Of a stretch of 64,000 nucleotides of DNA, positions 1 to 8,340 are shown in pieces. Numbering within the stretch: the first letter of the stretch is position 1; each line of letters opens with the position of its first letter. The stretch covers positions 1-64,000 of the forward strand of contig CAXTBC010000013.1 in assembly GCA_964242595.1 (NCBI GenBank). Reading direction: 5' to 3'. This DNA is from BOG-908 sp964242595. Lineage in GTDB: Bacteria > Pseudomonadota > Alphaproteobacteria > Acetobacterales > Acetobacteraceae. The notes beneath the pieces are model-generated. The model did not search any database and was not told the DNA's origin. It worked only from the letters and a program-made list of their open reading frames with translations. Made by a program: the position numbers and the translations under genes.

Positions 1-20
1 GGGGCAGAGCCCCATGCTTG
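1..20. repeat. GC-rich repeat (family B), right end only
   Basis: The window opens with the short inverted motif GGGGCAGAGCCCC followed by ATGCTTG. The same end occurs at about 3,427-3,446 and 56,680-56,699. It is the truncated right end of a GC-rich intergenic repeat that continues beyond the window's left edge. Confidence 0.7.
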
Positions 21-194
21 TCTATAGGTCAAAGTTTACGGCCGTTAGTATTACAAGGTTCTTTGGACAGCTCGATCCGACCGCCTCGACCAGCTTCCTT
101 TCGAAGGCCAGCCGACGTGAGATGACGCGGAGGCACTGGCAGTCGGTACCTTCCTCAACCGAGACATATCCTGCGCAGGACGAAGGTGGCGTTG

Positions 195-330
195 ATCTAC
201 AGCGGACAGGAAATCCGCGGGCGGTGCAGATCCTGCTCGGCCACACCAAGCTTGAGACCACTGTGCGTCATCTCGAGGTGGAGGCCGAGAATGCCCTGAC
301 ACTGTTCAAGCCACTGAGGTTTAGGACACG
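195..330 (+). pseudogene. Tyrosine recombinase (phage-type integrase) C-terminal remnant
   Basis: One frame reads GNPRAVQILLGHTKLETTV and then RHLEVEAENAL. This matches the C-terminal active-site region of tyrosine recombinases, where LLGHTKLESTVRYLG is typical. The GHTK(L) segment that carries the second conserved Arg/His region is visible. The position normally held by the nucleophilic tyrosine reads His (VRHLE), and the reading frame before it does not resemble an integrase, so the gene is dead. A different recombinase fragment lies at about 32.9-33.1 kb. The two may mark an old integrated element, but that is inference. Confidence 0.6.
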
Positions 331-560
331 TTGCGCCAGGGCGGCTCGCGGCCACTCCCGTGCGTCCGCCGGCAAATGCAACGTGCGGTTTCTACTTCGT
401 CTTACAGAACATCCGAGTTAGCCAGGTATCTGAATGGTGAGGTCTGGTGGATTGCGAACCTTCCCGTCCTGAACGTTCTCCCTGGCAGGTCGGAGCGCAG
501 GATGTCGGCAGGGCCAGCCAATCAGTTCAGGAAAAGTGGGGTAGCCCATCAGTCACGTAC

Positions 561-920
561 CTAACGACTCGACAAAAAGAAGGTGTTGCCATCCGGGTCC
601 TTGAAATAGACGTGTGGAAAAGGTCTCTTTGCCGGAGGGCCCAGAAACTCGACGCCTCGCGCAAGAAGCTTCTCATAGGTGTATTGCACATCGTCACAGC
701 CGAAGGAGCCGTTGAAGAAAGTTCCGATCCGGTCCTCGTGTCCCTCCGGCGTCAACAGCAACAAACCGGTTTGGGCGCCGGGAATGGTGAGTTCGATCCA
801 GCGTTTCTCCCCGATGAGACGATCTGTGGCGATGATGCAGCCCATCGTCTCGGTCCAGAAGGTCAGCGACCGATCCTGGTCCCGCGTCGGGATGCCCACA
901 TAGTTGATTTTTCTGAGCAT
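561..920 (-). CDS. VOC (glyoxalase-fold) family protein
   Basis: A 119-residue protein with the vicinal oxygen chelate fold. It starts MLRKINYVGIP, has a central TFFNGSFGCDDVQYTYEKL stretch and ends PFPHVYFKDPDGNTFFLSSR, the usual last strand of the glyoxalase/bleomycin-resistance superfamily. I chose the ATG at 918-920; a GTG directly before it at 921-923 is also possible. The substrate cannot be told, since the family includes lyases, dioxygenases and antibiotic-binding proteins. The gene is divergent from the small helix-turn-helix gene that starts at 988, so the 67-base gap probably holds both promoters. Confidence 0.8.
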   Translation of the reverse strand: MLRKINYVGIPTRDQDRSLTFWTETMGCIIATDRLIGEKRWIELTIPGAQTGLLLLTPEGHEDRIGTFFNGSFGCDDVQYTYEKLLARGVEFLGPPAKRPFPHVYFKDPDGNTFFLSSR

Positions 921-965
921 CACGGCCTCCCGCCCCTATTTCGGGCCACCATTTGCGGGGCCTGA

Positions 966-999
966 CTTGTCGCTTACTACTGTAGCAATGAGCGACAAG
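966..999. promoter_or_regulatory. Perfect 9-bp inverted repeat overlapping a start codon
   Basis: CTTGTCGCT at 966-974 and its exact reverse complement AGCGACAAG at 991-999 are separated by 16 bases. The ATG of the helix-turn-helix gene (988-990) lies directly before the right arm. This could be a DNA operator for autoregulation, also controlling the divergent VOC gene, or an mRNA hairpin that hides the start codon. The repeat itself is plain in the sequence; its function is inferred. Confidence 0.45.
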
Positions 1000-1311
1000 C
1001 ACTACATGGTGGACGCGTACGTCTTGGACGCGCTCATGAGAGATCTGGTCGGTCACGACCATCGCGCGTCGGCCTTCCTGGTCTACCTGGTCTTGGCGAC
1101 GGCGTCCAAGGAGGGCGCGCCGCGTCTCAGCCACGCCCAGCTTGCGGAACGGACCGGCCTCTCCAAGCGCAGTGTGCAGGACGCCGTGCTGCATCTGGTC
1201 GACAGGAACCTACTGCGCGTAACAAGGCGCGGTGCGACCGAGGTTCCCCGGTATGAAACCTTGACGCCCTGGCGCCGACGTCGCTCTGCAGGTCCGGAGA
1301 CCTTGGCTTAG
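988..1311 (+). CDS. Small helix-turn-helix DNA-binding protein
   Basis: A 107-residue protein. The central part (about residues 45-85) has a winged-helix pattern, LSHAQLAERTGLSKRSVQDA followed by VLHLVDRNLLRVTRR, with a clear turn between two helices as in MarR/GntR-like or replication-protein HTH domains. The N-terminal 40 residues are helical and may serve for dimerisation. The start at 988 is preferred because an upstream in-frame ATG at 904 would overlap the divergent VOC gene. It shares a control region with the VOC gene, has an inverted repeat at its start codon, and overlaps the next gene tail to tail by four bases. It is probably a local regulator; the ligand is unknown. Confidence 0.65.
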   Translation: MSDKHYMVDAYVLDALMRDLVGHDHRASAFLVYLVLATASKEGAPRLSHAQLAERTGLSKRSVQDAVLHLVDRNLLRVTRRGATEVPRYETLTPWRRRRSAGPETLA

Positions 1312-1757
1312 CGTTTCTTTGGCTGCCACAATTCAATCTTGGTGCCATCGGGGTCCTGGATCCAGGCGAACCGGCCAAAGGTGTCATCGTCGTCGCGCTT
1401 CAGGACGGGAACCCCCTTAGCGGTCACGCGCGCGATGATCGCGTCCATGTCATCCACCGCAAAGTTGATCATGAACTCCCGCGTCGAGGGGCTCATGTAG
1501 TCGCTGGAAGCCGGAAAGGCCGTCCAGGACACCTTGGGGGGATGGCCGGGAGCATCAAAGGGCAACGCCGCTCCACCCCACGGCGCGACCTCGAGGCCGA
1601 GGACCTCGCGATACCACTGTGCAAGAGCTTTGGGATCCTTGCTCTTGACGAAGACACCGCCCACGCCGGTGACATGACCTGGTTGCTCAGCCATGGCGGC
1701 CCCTTGACAGGTGAGCGCAACCGCAAATGCCAAGGGGGTAAGGTGCTTGAGCGACAT
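1308..1757 (-). CDS. Exported VOC (glyoxalase-fold) family protein
   Basis: 149 residues. An N-terminal signal peptide (about residues 1-23, ending AAMA before EQPG) points to periplasmic export, which is unusual for this superfamily. The mature part begins HVTGVGGVFVKSKDPKALAQ and ends FAWIQDPDGTKIELWQPKK, a standard VOC module. The segment FMINFAVDDMDAIIARV supplies the middle strand and helix. It converges with the helix-turn-helix gene and overlaps its stop codon. No partner gene indicates a substrate. Confidence 0.75.
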   Translation of the reverse strand: MSLKHLTPLAFAVALTCQGAAMAEQPGHVTGVGGVFVKSKDPKALAQWYREVLGLEVAPWGGAALPFDAPGHPPKVSWTAFPASSDYMSPSTREFMINFAVDDMDAIIARVTAKGVPVLKRDDDDTFGRFAWIQDPDGTKIELWQPKKR

Positions 1758-2044
1758 CCGTCATCCTGTTCCAGTCCCGCGTTGATGTATTCGGCTTCGA
1801 GGCCGCAGGTCTGATTGTTAGATGCGGCGTGGCCGAAGCACCATGGGTGCATTCATTGCTATAGCGCCAATACGCAAGCGCGTTTGCGGAAGCGAACTCC
1901 CTATGACGGCTACGGGTTGATAGCTGCGAGCGAGCAATCACCAGCGAATGTCCGCCTACCGCTACTTCCTATTCCATAGCGGCCGGTCCGCTTTCGGCCA
2001 AGATCATGCTGATGGCCAAGTGCCAAGCGTCCTACTTTCGCCGT

Positions 2045-2385
2045 CATCCAATGATGGTCAGCATGTTTTCCATGAACTGCGCCATGCGGACCGCGTGCCC
2101 GAAGCCGACGACAGTTGACGTCCCCCGGACAATGCCGTCGCGGAGGCAGGCGTACGTGGCGGTGACGTTCAGCGCCGCATCGGAAAGGAAGGCGAGTTCC
2201 CCCTTGTTGATCGTCTGCGCTTCACTGTCGACTCACAGACGCAGCCGTCCCGATTGGAATCTCGGCGGCGCTCCGCCCCACAACGTCACTGCACCAGCGT
2301 CTTCGACAGTCTCGAACAGGAACGGCGTTTCGGGCGGACGCCCGCCTGCGACCTCGACCGAAGGCCTCGCGGGCCAACACGACTA
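2045..2385 (-). pseudogene. Remnant of an oxidoreductase C-terminus (Gfo/Idh/MocA-like)
   Basis: The minus strand encodes, in pieces, VEVAGGRPPETPFLFETVED, then LWGGAPPRFQSGRLRL, an in-frame TGA, and then GELAFLSDAALNVTATYACL continuing to GTSTVVGFGHAVRMAQFMEN and a stop at 2045-2047. The last part resembles the C-terminal helix of Gfo/Idh/MocA-type dehydrogenases, where HAVRM... precedes the end of the chain. The internal stop and a frame change upstream show that it is broken. The family assignment is tentative; that it is a decayed coding region is more secure. Confidence 0.4.
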
Positions 2386-2802
2386 GGTCCTTCAGGATTG
2401 AACCGGGTCTCGAATTGGATCATTGCTCCTGGTTCGACCCTGTTGCTGAGGTGGCAAAGGTGACGAACGGCTCGCCGCGCGGTCGTGAGCAGCTTGCTCA
2501 CGTGGAGCGCACAATTTAGGCTGAGCATCATGTCGTAGGCGCCATGGATTTCTCCTGAACAGACGTCGTCATCGATCCTTTAGGACAGACGAGAGCCGGA
2601 ACATGCTGGCGCTCCCTGTTGAAGCCGGGACTGTTTGCCAAAGGGCTAGCGCAGGGATCCGGCTGCGCTATTAAGCACGGCAGCTTCTAGGTTCAGTCTA
2701 GTCTTAAATGAGCATTCTGATCCACCTCGTGTGTCTGCTCGCGTGTCACCGCTTCCTGGTCTTGGCCACTTTCTTGCTCTTTGCAGTTTTCGGCGGGCCC
2801 GC

Positions 2803-3215
2803 CTTTGGGCGGCGGCAGGTCATGTAGCGCGCCGCCGTAGGCTACGTCGACGCGCTCGGCAGCGCCGCGCCGGGCGAGGCGAACAATACCATTCCTGCCA
2901 CGGCTTCGGGACACAGTTTGCCTAGGTGCGCATCGACCCGAATTTCGGCACCATAAGGGTCAGCCGCGTGGTCAGCTGCTTCGAGGTCGGCTGCCTGCTC
3001 AACGCCCGCACCGGCCGCAGCCAGTTTCTGGGCGGCATCGTTTCGGCACCGGCACGGCGCTGCAGGAGGAGACGCTGGTCGACCGCGCCACCGGCCGGAT
3101 CGTCAACGCCAACATCGCCGATTACCACATGCCGGCGAACGCGGACCTTCCGGACATCGAGGTGATGACGGTCGACGCGCCGGACCTTGCGACTGGCCTG
3201 ATAGAGCCCTGGCAT
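2803..3215 (+). pseudogene. Molybdenum hydroxylase (xanthine dehydrogenase family) large-subunit remnant
   Basis: Fragments of the C-terminal part of a Mo-binding subunit: YVDALGSAAPGEANN, an in-frame stop, VRIDPNFGTIRVSRVVSCFE followed by ARTGRSQFLGGIV, then a frameshift near 3,040 into GTALQEETLVDRATGRIVNA and ADLPDIEVMTVDAPDLATGL. It stops before the conserved GIGEIG active-site segment, where an A/T repeat begins. It is on the opposite strand to the intact large subunit at 3,534-5,867 and diverges from it clearly, so it is a separate homologue and not a recent copy. Confidence 0.75.
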
Positions 3216-3248
3216 CCCAGGCTCGAATCGACGGGACTGACCGTTGTG

Positions 3249-3383
3249 AAGGAAGCAAGGTTTTCTTTTTTGAAAAAAAGAAGCAAAAGACTTTTGCTCC
3301 TGTGCTGTATCGACGATCTCGACCCGTCCGGCAGCATCCGGCTGTTTCAGATGCGGGAAGCGAAGTTTTTTGGTCCTTTCTCC
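3249..3383. repeat. A/T-rich paired-hairpin repeat (family A), copy 1
   Basis: The left arm is the typical TTCTTTTTTGAAAAAAAGAA hairpin followed by GCAAAAGACTTTTGCTCC. The right arm is worn (GAAGTTTTTTGGTCCTTTCTCC). It sits directly after the dead Mo-hydroxylase fragment. Confidence 0.7.
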
Positions 3384-3446
3384 TAAACAAATGGGGGTCT
3401 GGAGCCTTAAGGGCCCAGCGGAGGTTGGGGCAGAGCCCCATGCTTA
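3384..3446. repeat. GC-rich repeat (family B), partial copy
   Basis: It reads AAACAAATGGGGGTCTGGAG and ends TTGGGGCAGAGCCCCATGCT. It corresponds to the right half of the fuller copy at 56,560-56,700, with some decay, and it follows the A repeat directly. Confidence 0.65.
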
Positions 3447-3533
3447 CTGACGCGTCGAAATTGCAGTCACCGGTTTGAAAGGACGGTTTACGCTCCCGAG
3501 CGGCCTGACGCGCCCACCCGGGTGCGTTGCCGG

Positions 3534-5867
3534 CTACATCAGCTTGTCGAGCGTCAAAGGCAGATCCCGGATGCGCTTGCCAGTAGCGTTGAAGACGGCG
3601 TTGGCAACCGCGGCGCCGGTGCCGGTGATGCCGATCTCGCCGATCCCGTGGGCACCCATCGGCGTGTGCGGATCGGGGATGTCGGTCCAGATCACGTCGA
3701 TTTTCGGCACATCCAGGTGCACGGGGATGTGGTACTCGGCGAGGCTCGGGTTCATGACGCGTCCCTTGCGCTCGTCGAACTGGGTTTCTTCCATCAAGGC
3801 CATGCCCAGGCCCATGATGATGCCGCCACGGAACTGGCTGGACGCGGTCTTTGCGTTAAGGATGCGCCCGCAGTCGAACGCGCCGAGGAAACGGGTGACC
3901 CTGGTCTCGCCGGTGACGGCGTTGACGCGCACCTCGCAGAACATGGCGCCGTAGGAGTGCATCGACCAGTGTTGCGTCTCCATCGGTGGCGGGGCGGCCG
4001 CCACTACCGTGACCTCGTCGCGCCCTGCCCGGGCGAGGATCGAGACGTAGCTCTCGTGCCGCTCCGGCTCGTCGAGCTTGGCCAGGCCGCCGTCCAGGCT
4101 GCCGACCTCGTCCCTGCCGAGCCCGGCCAGCGGCGAGGCGTTGCCCGCGAGCTTGAGAAGTTCGGCCACCAACGCGTGGTGGGCCGCGATCACGGACGCG
4201 CCGATCGAGGCCGTCTGCTGCGAGCCGCCGGCCAGCACGAGCCCGGGCATGATGGAGTCGCCGTAGCCGAAGCTGACCTGGTCCATCTCCAGCCCGAGCC
4301 GCTCGGCGGCGACCTGGGTGGATGCCGTGGCGGTGCCCATCCCCATCTCGTGGGCGGCGACCTCCACCCGGGCGTGGCCGTCCTTTGTCAGCGTGATGCG
4401 CGCGGCACCGCCCGGCATGCGGTAGTAGGGGTAGGTCGCCGTGGCGCAGCCCATGCCGGAGAGCCACTCGCCCTCCCGCACGCTGCCGGGCAAGGAATTG
4501 CGTTTGCTCCACCCGAACCGCTCGGCGCCTGCGCGCCAGGCTTCCACGATGTGGCGGGAGGAGAACGGCGTGCCCTCGGTCGGGTCGCGCTCGGGCTCGT
4601 TGCGTATACGCAGTTCGATCGGGTCCATGCCGAGTTTCACGGCCAGCTCGTCGATCGCGCATTCCAGGCCGAACGTGCCCACCGCCTCGCCCGGCGCGCG
4701 CATGAAGGTGTTGGCGAGCATGTCCATGTACGCCACCTCCACGTCCAGCTTGAAGCTGCCTGCCGCGTAGGCGCTGCGCGTTCCCGCGATGAACGGCTCC
4801 GGCATCGCGTTGTGCCGCGTCATCGCCACGGTGCCGGTGTGGATGATGGAGGTGAAGCGGCCGTCCGCCTCGGCCCCGATCGCCACCCGTTGCTCGGTGA
4901 CGGCGCGGCCGCCCACCATCCGGTACACGCCCTCGCGCGAGAGGGCGATGCGGACGGGGCGGCCGGCAAGCTTGGCCGCCGCCGCGCCCAGCACCTGATG
5001 CTGCCACAGCGTCTTGGACCCGAAACCGCCGCCCACGTAGGGCGAGGTGACGCGGACCTGCTTCTCGTTCAGCCCGAACACGTGGGAGAGCGACCAGGCG
5101 GTGTGCGCGACTGCCTGGGACGCGTCGTGCACCACCAGCTCGTCGCCGTGCCACGCCAGCGTCGCCGCGTGCGGCTCGATCGCGTTGTGGGTGTGGCGCG
5201 GCGTGCTGTACTCGGCGTCGACCGAGACGGGCGAGGCTGCCAGTGCAGCCTCCGCATCGCCGATCGCCGCTTTCAGCGGCTGCCCTTGGAACATCCCGGG
5301 GTCGGTGCCCTGCGCCTTGGCCTTTGCAAAGGATGTCGTGGCGGACTCCTCCTCGTAGGTCGCACGCAGCAGCGACCTGGCGTGATCGGCCTGTTCCTGG
5401 CTCTCGGCCAGCACCACCGCTATGGGTTGGCCGTTCCAGTGAACGCGGTCGTCCTGCATGATCGGCAGGTTATCGCCGCCTGCCGCCTTCGCGGCCGTCA
5501 TGAACAACGGCATGTTCGCCATCCGCGGCGCGTTCTTGTGGGTCATCACCAGGACGACGCCGGGGGCAGCTTCGGCCGCGCTGGTGTCGAGCGTGGCAAT
5601 CCGGCCTTTCGGCACGGTGCTGAAAGCCACCGCCGCGTAGACCATGCCCTCGAGCGGGAACTCCGCCGCGAACCTCGCCTTGCCCTGGACCTTGAGCGGG
5701 CCGTCGATGCGCGAGACCGGCGCGCCGATCAGGCCGTGCTTGTTGCGTATCAGTGGGTCGGGCTTGCCGCCAGGCAGCCAGCTATCCGGTGCCAGCTCGA
5801 TGGCCTTTTTCATCACGGACTGTACGGCGCCCTGCGCGGCTGCCTTGGCCTCTCCTACGATGCTCAT
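3534..5867 (-). CDS. Aldehyde oxidase/xanthine dehydrogenase family, molybdopterin-binding subunit (PaoC-like)
   Basis: 777 residues, normal for the large subunit of three-part molybdenum hydroxylases such as E. coli PaoABC. Residues about 40-160 form the a/b hammerhead domain. The Mo-cofactor domains follow, with YVGGGFGSKTLWQHQ, FMRAPGE and GGSQQTASIGASV. The C-terminal GIGEIGITG carries the base Glu at residue 744. The start ATG overlaps the stop of the FAD subunit by four bases (ATGA), so the two are translationally coupled. It oxidises an aldehyde or N-heterocycle with water as the oxygen source; the substrate is not predictable. No XdhC/PaoD maturation gene is in the window. Confidence 0.9.
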   Translation of the reverse strand: MSIVGEAKAAAQGAVQSVMKKAIELAPDSWLPGGKPDPLIRNKHGLIGAPVSRIDGPLKVQGKARFAAEFPLEGMVYAAVAFSTVPKGRIATLDTSAAEAAPGVVLVMTHKNAPRMANMPLFMTAAKAAGGDNLPIMQDDRVHWNGQPIAVVLAESQEQADHARSLLRATYEEESATTSFAKAKAQGTDPGMFQGQPLKAAIGDAEAALAASPVSVDAEYSTPRHTHNAIEPHAATLAWHGDELVVHDASQAVAHTAWSLSHVFGLNEKQVRVTSPYVGGGFGSKTLWQHQVLGAAAAKLAGRPVRIALSREGVYRMVGGRAVTEQRVAIGAEADGRFTSIIHTGTVAMTRHNAMPEPFIAGTRSAYAAGSFKLDVEVAYMDMLANTFMRAPGEAVGTFGLECAIDELAVKLGMDPIELRIRNEPERDPTEGTPFSSRHIVEAWRAGAERFGWSKRNSLPGSVREGEWLSGMGCATATYPYYRMPGGAARITLTKDGHARVEVAAHEMGMGTATASTQVAAERLGLEMDQVSFGYGDSIMPGLVLAGGSQQTASIGASVIAAHHALVAELLKLAGNASPLAGLGRDEVGSLDGGLAKLDEPERHESYVSILARAGRDEVTVVAAAPPPMETQHWSMHSYGAMFCEVRVNAVTGETRVTRFLGAFDCGRILNAKTASSQFRGGIIMGLGMALMEETQFDERKGRVMNPSLAEYHIPVHLDVPKIDVIWTDIPDPHTPMGAHGIGEIGITGTGAAVANAVFNATGKRIRDLPLTLDKLM

Positions 5868-6850
5868 GCGGGCTCTCCAGCCAGGTCGCCCAGAACGGCG
5901 GTGATGGTGCGTTTGGCGAGTTCGACCTTGAACCCGTTGTCGCGAAGCGGCACGGCGTCCGCGAGTTCGGCTTCGGCAGCGGCGCGGAACGCCTGCGCGT
6001 TGGCCGGGCCGCCCCGTAGCGCGTCCTCCGCCTTGCGGGCGCGCCAGGGTTTGTGGGCGACTCCGCCCAGCGCCAGCCGGACGTCCCTGACCGTGCCGCC
6101 TTCCACCTCCAGCACGGCCGCCACCGAGACCAGCGCGAAGGCGTAGCTCGCCCGGTCGCGCACCTTGCGATAGGTGGAACGGGCGGCCGAGGGCAACGCC
6201 GGCAGCTCGACCGCGGTGATCAGCTCGCCCGGCTCCAGCTCCGTCTCCCTGTCGGGGTGGCCACCCGGCAGGCGATGCAGGTCGGTCAGCTTCAGGCTCC
6301 GCACGCGCCCGGCGCCCTGCAGGTGAACCGTGGCGTCGAGTGCGGCCAGCGCCACGCACATGTCTGACGGGTGGGTCGCCACGCAGGCGGCCGAGGCGCC
6401 GAGGATCGCGTGGATGCGGTTGAAGCCGTCGACCGCGTCGCAGCCCTCGCCGGGGCTGCGCTTGTTACAGCGCGAGCCCTCGTCGTCGTAGAAGTAGGTG
6501 CACCGGGTGCGCTGCAGGATGTTGCCACCCATCGTCGCCATGTTGCGTATCTGCGCCGAGGCGCCGGCCAGGATCGCGCGGCCGAGCACCGGGTAGCGGG
6601 TGCGCACGGCGCGGTGCTCGGCCACGGCGGTGTTGCGCGCGGCAGCGCCGATCAGCAGGCTGCCGTCAGGGCGCTCCTCGATGGTGGAGGACAGGCCCGT
6701 CACGTCCACCAGGGCGGAGGGCTGCTCGATCGTCTCGCGCAGCAGGTCCACCAGGTTGGTGCCGCCGCCGAGGTACTTCGCGTGGTCCGCCCCACCAAGC
6801 CGCACGGCGTCCACGGTGTCGCTGGCCCGGGCGTAGGTGAAGGGCGTCAT
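5864..6850 (-). CDS. Molybdenum hydroxylase FAD-binding subunit (PaoB-like)
   Basis: 328 residues. The N-terminal FAD domain has KYLGGGTNLVDLLRE and RNMATMGGNILQRTRC. A cysteine-rich insertion, CTYFYDDEGSRCNKRSPGEG followed by C, matches the extra [4Fe-4S] loop of PaoB-type subunits, which ordinary xanthine dehydrogenase FAD subunits lack. The C-terminal CO-dehydrogenase flavoprotein domain begins near YRKVRDRASYAFALVSVAA. It passes electrons from the Fe-S subunit to FAD. It is the middle gene of a three-gene operon, with four-base overlaps on both sides. Confidence 0.9.
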   Translation of the reverse strand: MTPFTYARASDTVDAVRLGGADHAKYLGGGTNLVDLLRETIEQPSALVDVTGLSSTIEERPDGSLLIGAAARNTAVAEHRAVRTRYPVLGRAILAGASAQIRNMATMGGNILQRTRCTYFYDDEGSRCNKRSPGEGCDAVDGFNRIHAILGASAACVATHPSDMCVALAALDATVHLQGAGRVRSLKLTDLHRLPGGHPDRETELEPGELITAVELPALPSAARSTYRKVRDRASYAFALVSVAAVLEVEGGTVRDVRLALGGVAHKPWRARKAEDALRGGPANAQAFRAAAEAELADAVPLRDNGFKVELAKRTITAVLGDLAGEPA

Positions 6851-7353
6851 GGCAGGGCCTCCGCGTAGGTTTCGGCGATCGCGGCGATGATCCCGTTATG
6901 CGCCCCGCAGCGGCAGAGATTGCCGCTCATGCGCTCGCGCACCTCCTCGTTCGTGAGGACGACCGTGTCCGAGCCGAGATCGGCGGTGACCACGCTCGGC
7001 GCACCGCGCTCCAGCTCCGCCGCCATGCCGACGGCCGAACAGATCTGGCCCGGCGTGCAGTAGCCGCACTGAAAGCCGTCATGGTCGATGAACGCCTGCT
7101 GCAAGGGGTGCAGGCCGCCCTCGGCACTCAGCCCTTCGATGGTGGTGACGCTACGCCCCTCGTACTGCACGGCGAGCGCCAGGCAGGATACGATGCGCTG
7201 TCCATCCACCAGCACGGTGCACGCCCCGCAAGCGCCTTGGTTGCAGCCCTTCTTTGTCCCGGTGAGGTGCAGCGTTTCGCGCAACATGTCGAGCAGCGAC
7301 ACGCGTGGGTCGGCGGGCGCCCCGGTTTCGATTCCGTTGATCAGTATCCCCAT
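6847..7353 (-). CDS. Molybdenum hydroxylase [2Fe-2S] subunit (PaoA-like)
   Basis: 168 residues. The plant-type ferredoxin motif CNQGACGACTVLVDGQRIVSC is at about residues 37-58. The second cluster motif, CGYCTPGQICS followed by NLCRCGAHNG, is in the C-terminal four-helix domain. The start MGILINGIETG at 7,353 gives a chain that begins at the ferredoxin fold. E. coli PaoA has a long Tat leader that is missing here, so this enzyme is probably cytoplasmic. It is the first gene of the operon and overlaps the FAD subunit by four bases. A dead TetR-type gene lies just upstream on the same strand. Confidence 0.9.
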   Translation of the reverse strand: MGILINGIETGAPADPRVSLLDMLRETLHLTGTKKGCNQGACGACTVLVDGQRIVSCLALAVQYEGRSVTTIEGLSAEGGLHPLQQAFIDHDGFQCGYCTPGQICSAVGMAAELERGAPSVVTADLGSDTVVLTNEEVRERMSGNLCRCGAHNGIIAAIAETYAEALP

Positions 7354-7439
7354 GTTTCGTCCTCTCAGCCCATGTATGCCTGGCTCGCCGCCATAGTGTT
7401 CCAACCTCCGCAGCACCCGCTTGTTCCCGGTTTCGACCT

Positions 7440-7703
7440 CCTGAAGCTTGGCAGCGATGCTTCGGCGAGCTCCTCGGACACGATGCGGCAAGACTCCCGC
7501 GCGAACATCGCCTCGCTCAGCGCGCCCTTGTTGGAAGGTTCGCGTAAAGCGTCGTGCGTGACAACTTCGCGCGCGCGATCACCTGCTCCATGGTCGCCTC
7601 GGGTCCGTGCTCAAGGAACAGCGCGCGCCGCGTCGAGCAGTGCGACCTGCTTAGCTGGGTTGTGGGGTCGGTCGCGCACATCTTCAACAGTCTTACGGCA
7701 CAT
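7440..7703 (-). pseudogene. TetR-family regulator remnant
   Basis: The start reads MCRKTVEDVRDRPHNPAKQ and VALLDAARA. After a frameshift it continues LFLEHGPEATMEQVIARAKL and SRTTLYANLPTRALSEAMFA, then ARESCRIVSEELAEASL. This is the N-terminal helix-turn-helix of a TetR repressor: the recognition helix SRTTLYANF is nearly intact, but the frame is broken and the ligand domain is absent. It ends about 90 bases before the Mo-hydroxylase operon. It may once have repressed that operon, but this is inference from position only. Confidence 0.65.
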
Positions 7704-7777
7704 GTAAGCGGTCTGCTCGACCGGCTGGCGGCCTACCCAAACCGAGGCTCAACGCGCTGCAATCTTCAGGCACAGTG

Positions 7778-8100
7778 GTATCTGCCAACGTCGGCCAACC
7801 CCGCGACGTCAAGTGGCGCGGCCAGACCGTTCGAACCGCGATCTGGAAGAAACCCGTCGTCCCACGGGTCTGAGCCAGTCAGCTGAACATCGCGGGTGAT
7901 CAGCAGGCCGACCTCAAGGGCCATGGCGGCGAACACCGTGCCATCATGGTCTGTCAGCTCGAGTCCTACCGATACTGGGCCGCTCACCTCTGCCGCTCCG
8001 ATTTCGTCATGGGCCAGTTCGGCGAGAACCTCACCGTCGAAGGGCCTGAGCGACGAAGACGTCTGCATAGGCGACCGTTTCCGGATCGGCGGCGCAGTGA
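7778..8100 (+). pseudogene. MOSC-domain protein remnant
   Basis: The reading begins VSANVGQPRDVKWRGQTVRT, meets a TGA after KKPVVPRV, resumes QLNIAGDQQADLKGHGGEHR and YRYWAAHLCRSDFVMGQFGE, and then needs removal of one base after VEG to continue SDEDVCIGDRFRIGGAV. This is the N-terminal two thirds of a YiiM-like MOSC protein. The C-terminal part with the conserved Cys is missing. MOSC proteins are linked to molybdenum cofactor chemistry, and a Mo enzyme operon is the neighbour, but they are on opposite strands. Confidence 0.7.
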
Positions 8101-8340
8101 CGATCGGTAGCGAACGCGCAGCGCGCTGTCCGGGGTCGGGTCGAACAGGGTGTAGCCGCTCTTGTCTGGCGCAGGCGCTGCTGGCGGCAGGCCGAGGTTC
8201 ATCTGCGCGCGGCCCCCTGGGCCGCAGCAAGACAGGCCGCCGCCAGCGGCGGCACGGCACTCAGACCGGCCAGCCTCCAGGCCAGCCCCGCAATCTTGCA
8301 GGCCGACGGGGTTCTTGCGCGTGGAGCAGCGTTCATCGGT

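Noticed and set aside
2708..2827. A 39-residue hydrophobic frame (MSILIHLVCLLACHRF...)
   Set aside because: Its end overlaps the dead Mo-hydroxylase reading, and there is no ribosome site or context that supports a real small membrane protein.
3522..6146. An 874-codon open frame on the plus strand across the Mo-hydroxylase genes
   Set aside because: It is the antisense shadow of the real minus-strand genes in GC-rich DNA. Its residues are rich in Arg, His and Gly and fit no family.
3534..6359. A 941-codon minus frame extending the Mo-subunit upstream
   Set aside because: The N-terminal 160 residues overlap the FAD-subunit gene out of frame. The ATG at 5,867 with its ATGA overlap is the natural start.
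8236..8253. GCCGCCG-CCAG-CGGCGGC hairpin downstream of the KimA-like gene
   Set aside because: It can fold, but it is 88 bases past the stop and has no T-run. In GC-rich DNA such a hairpin is not strong evidence for a terminator.
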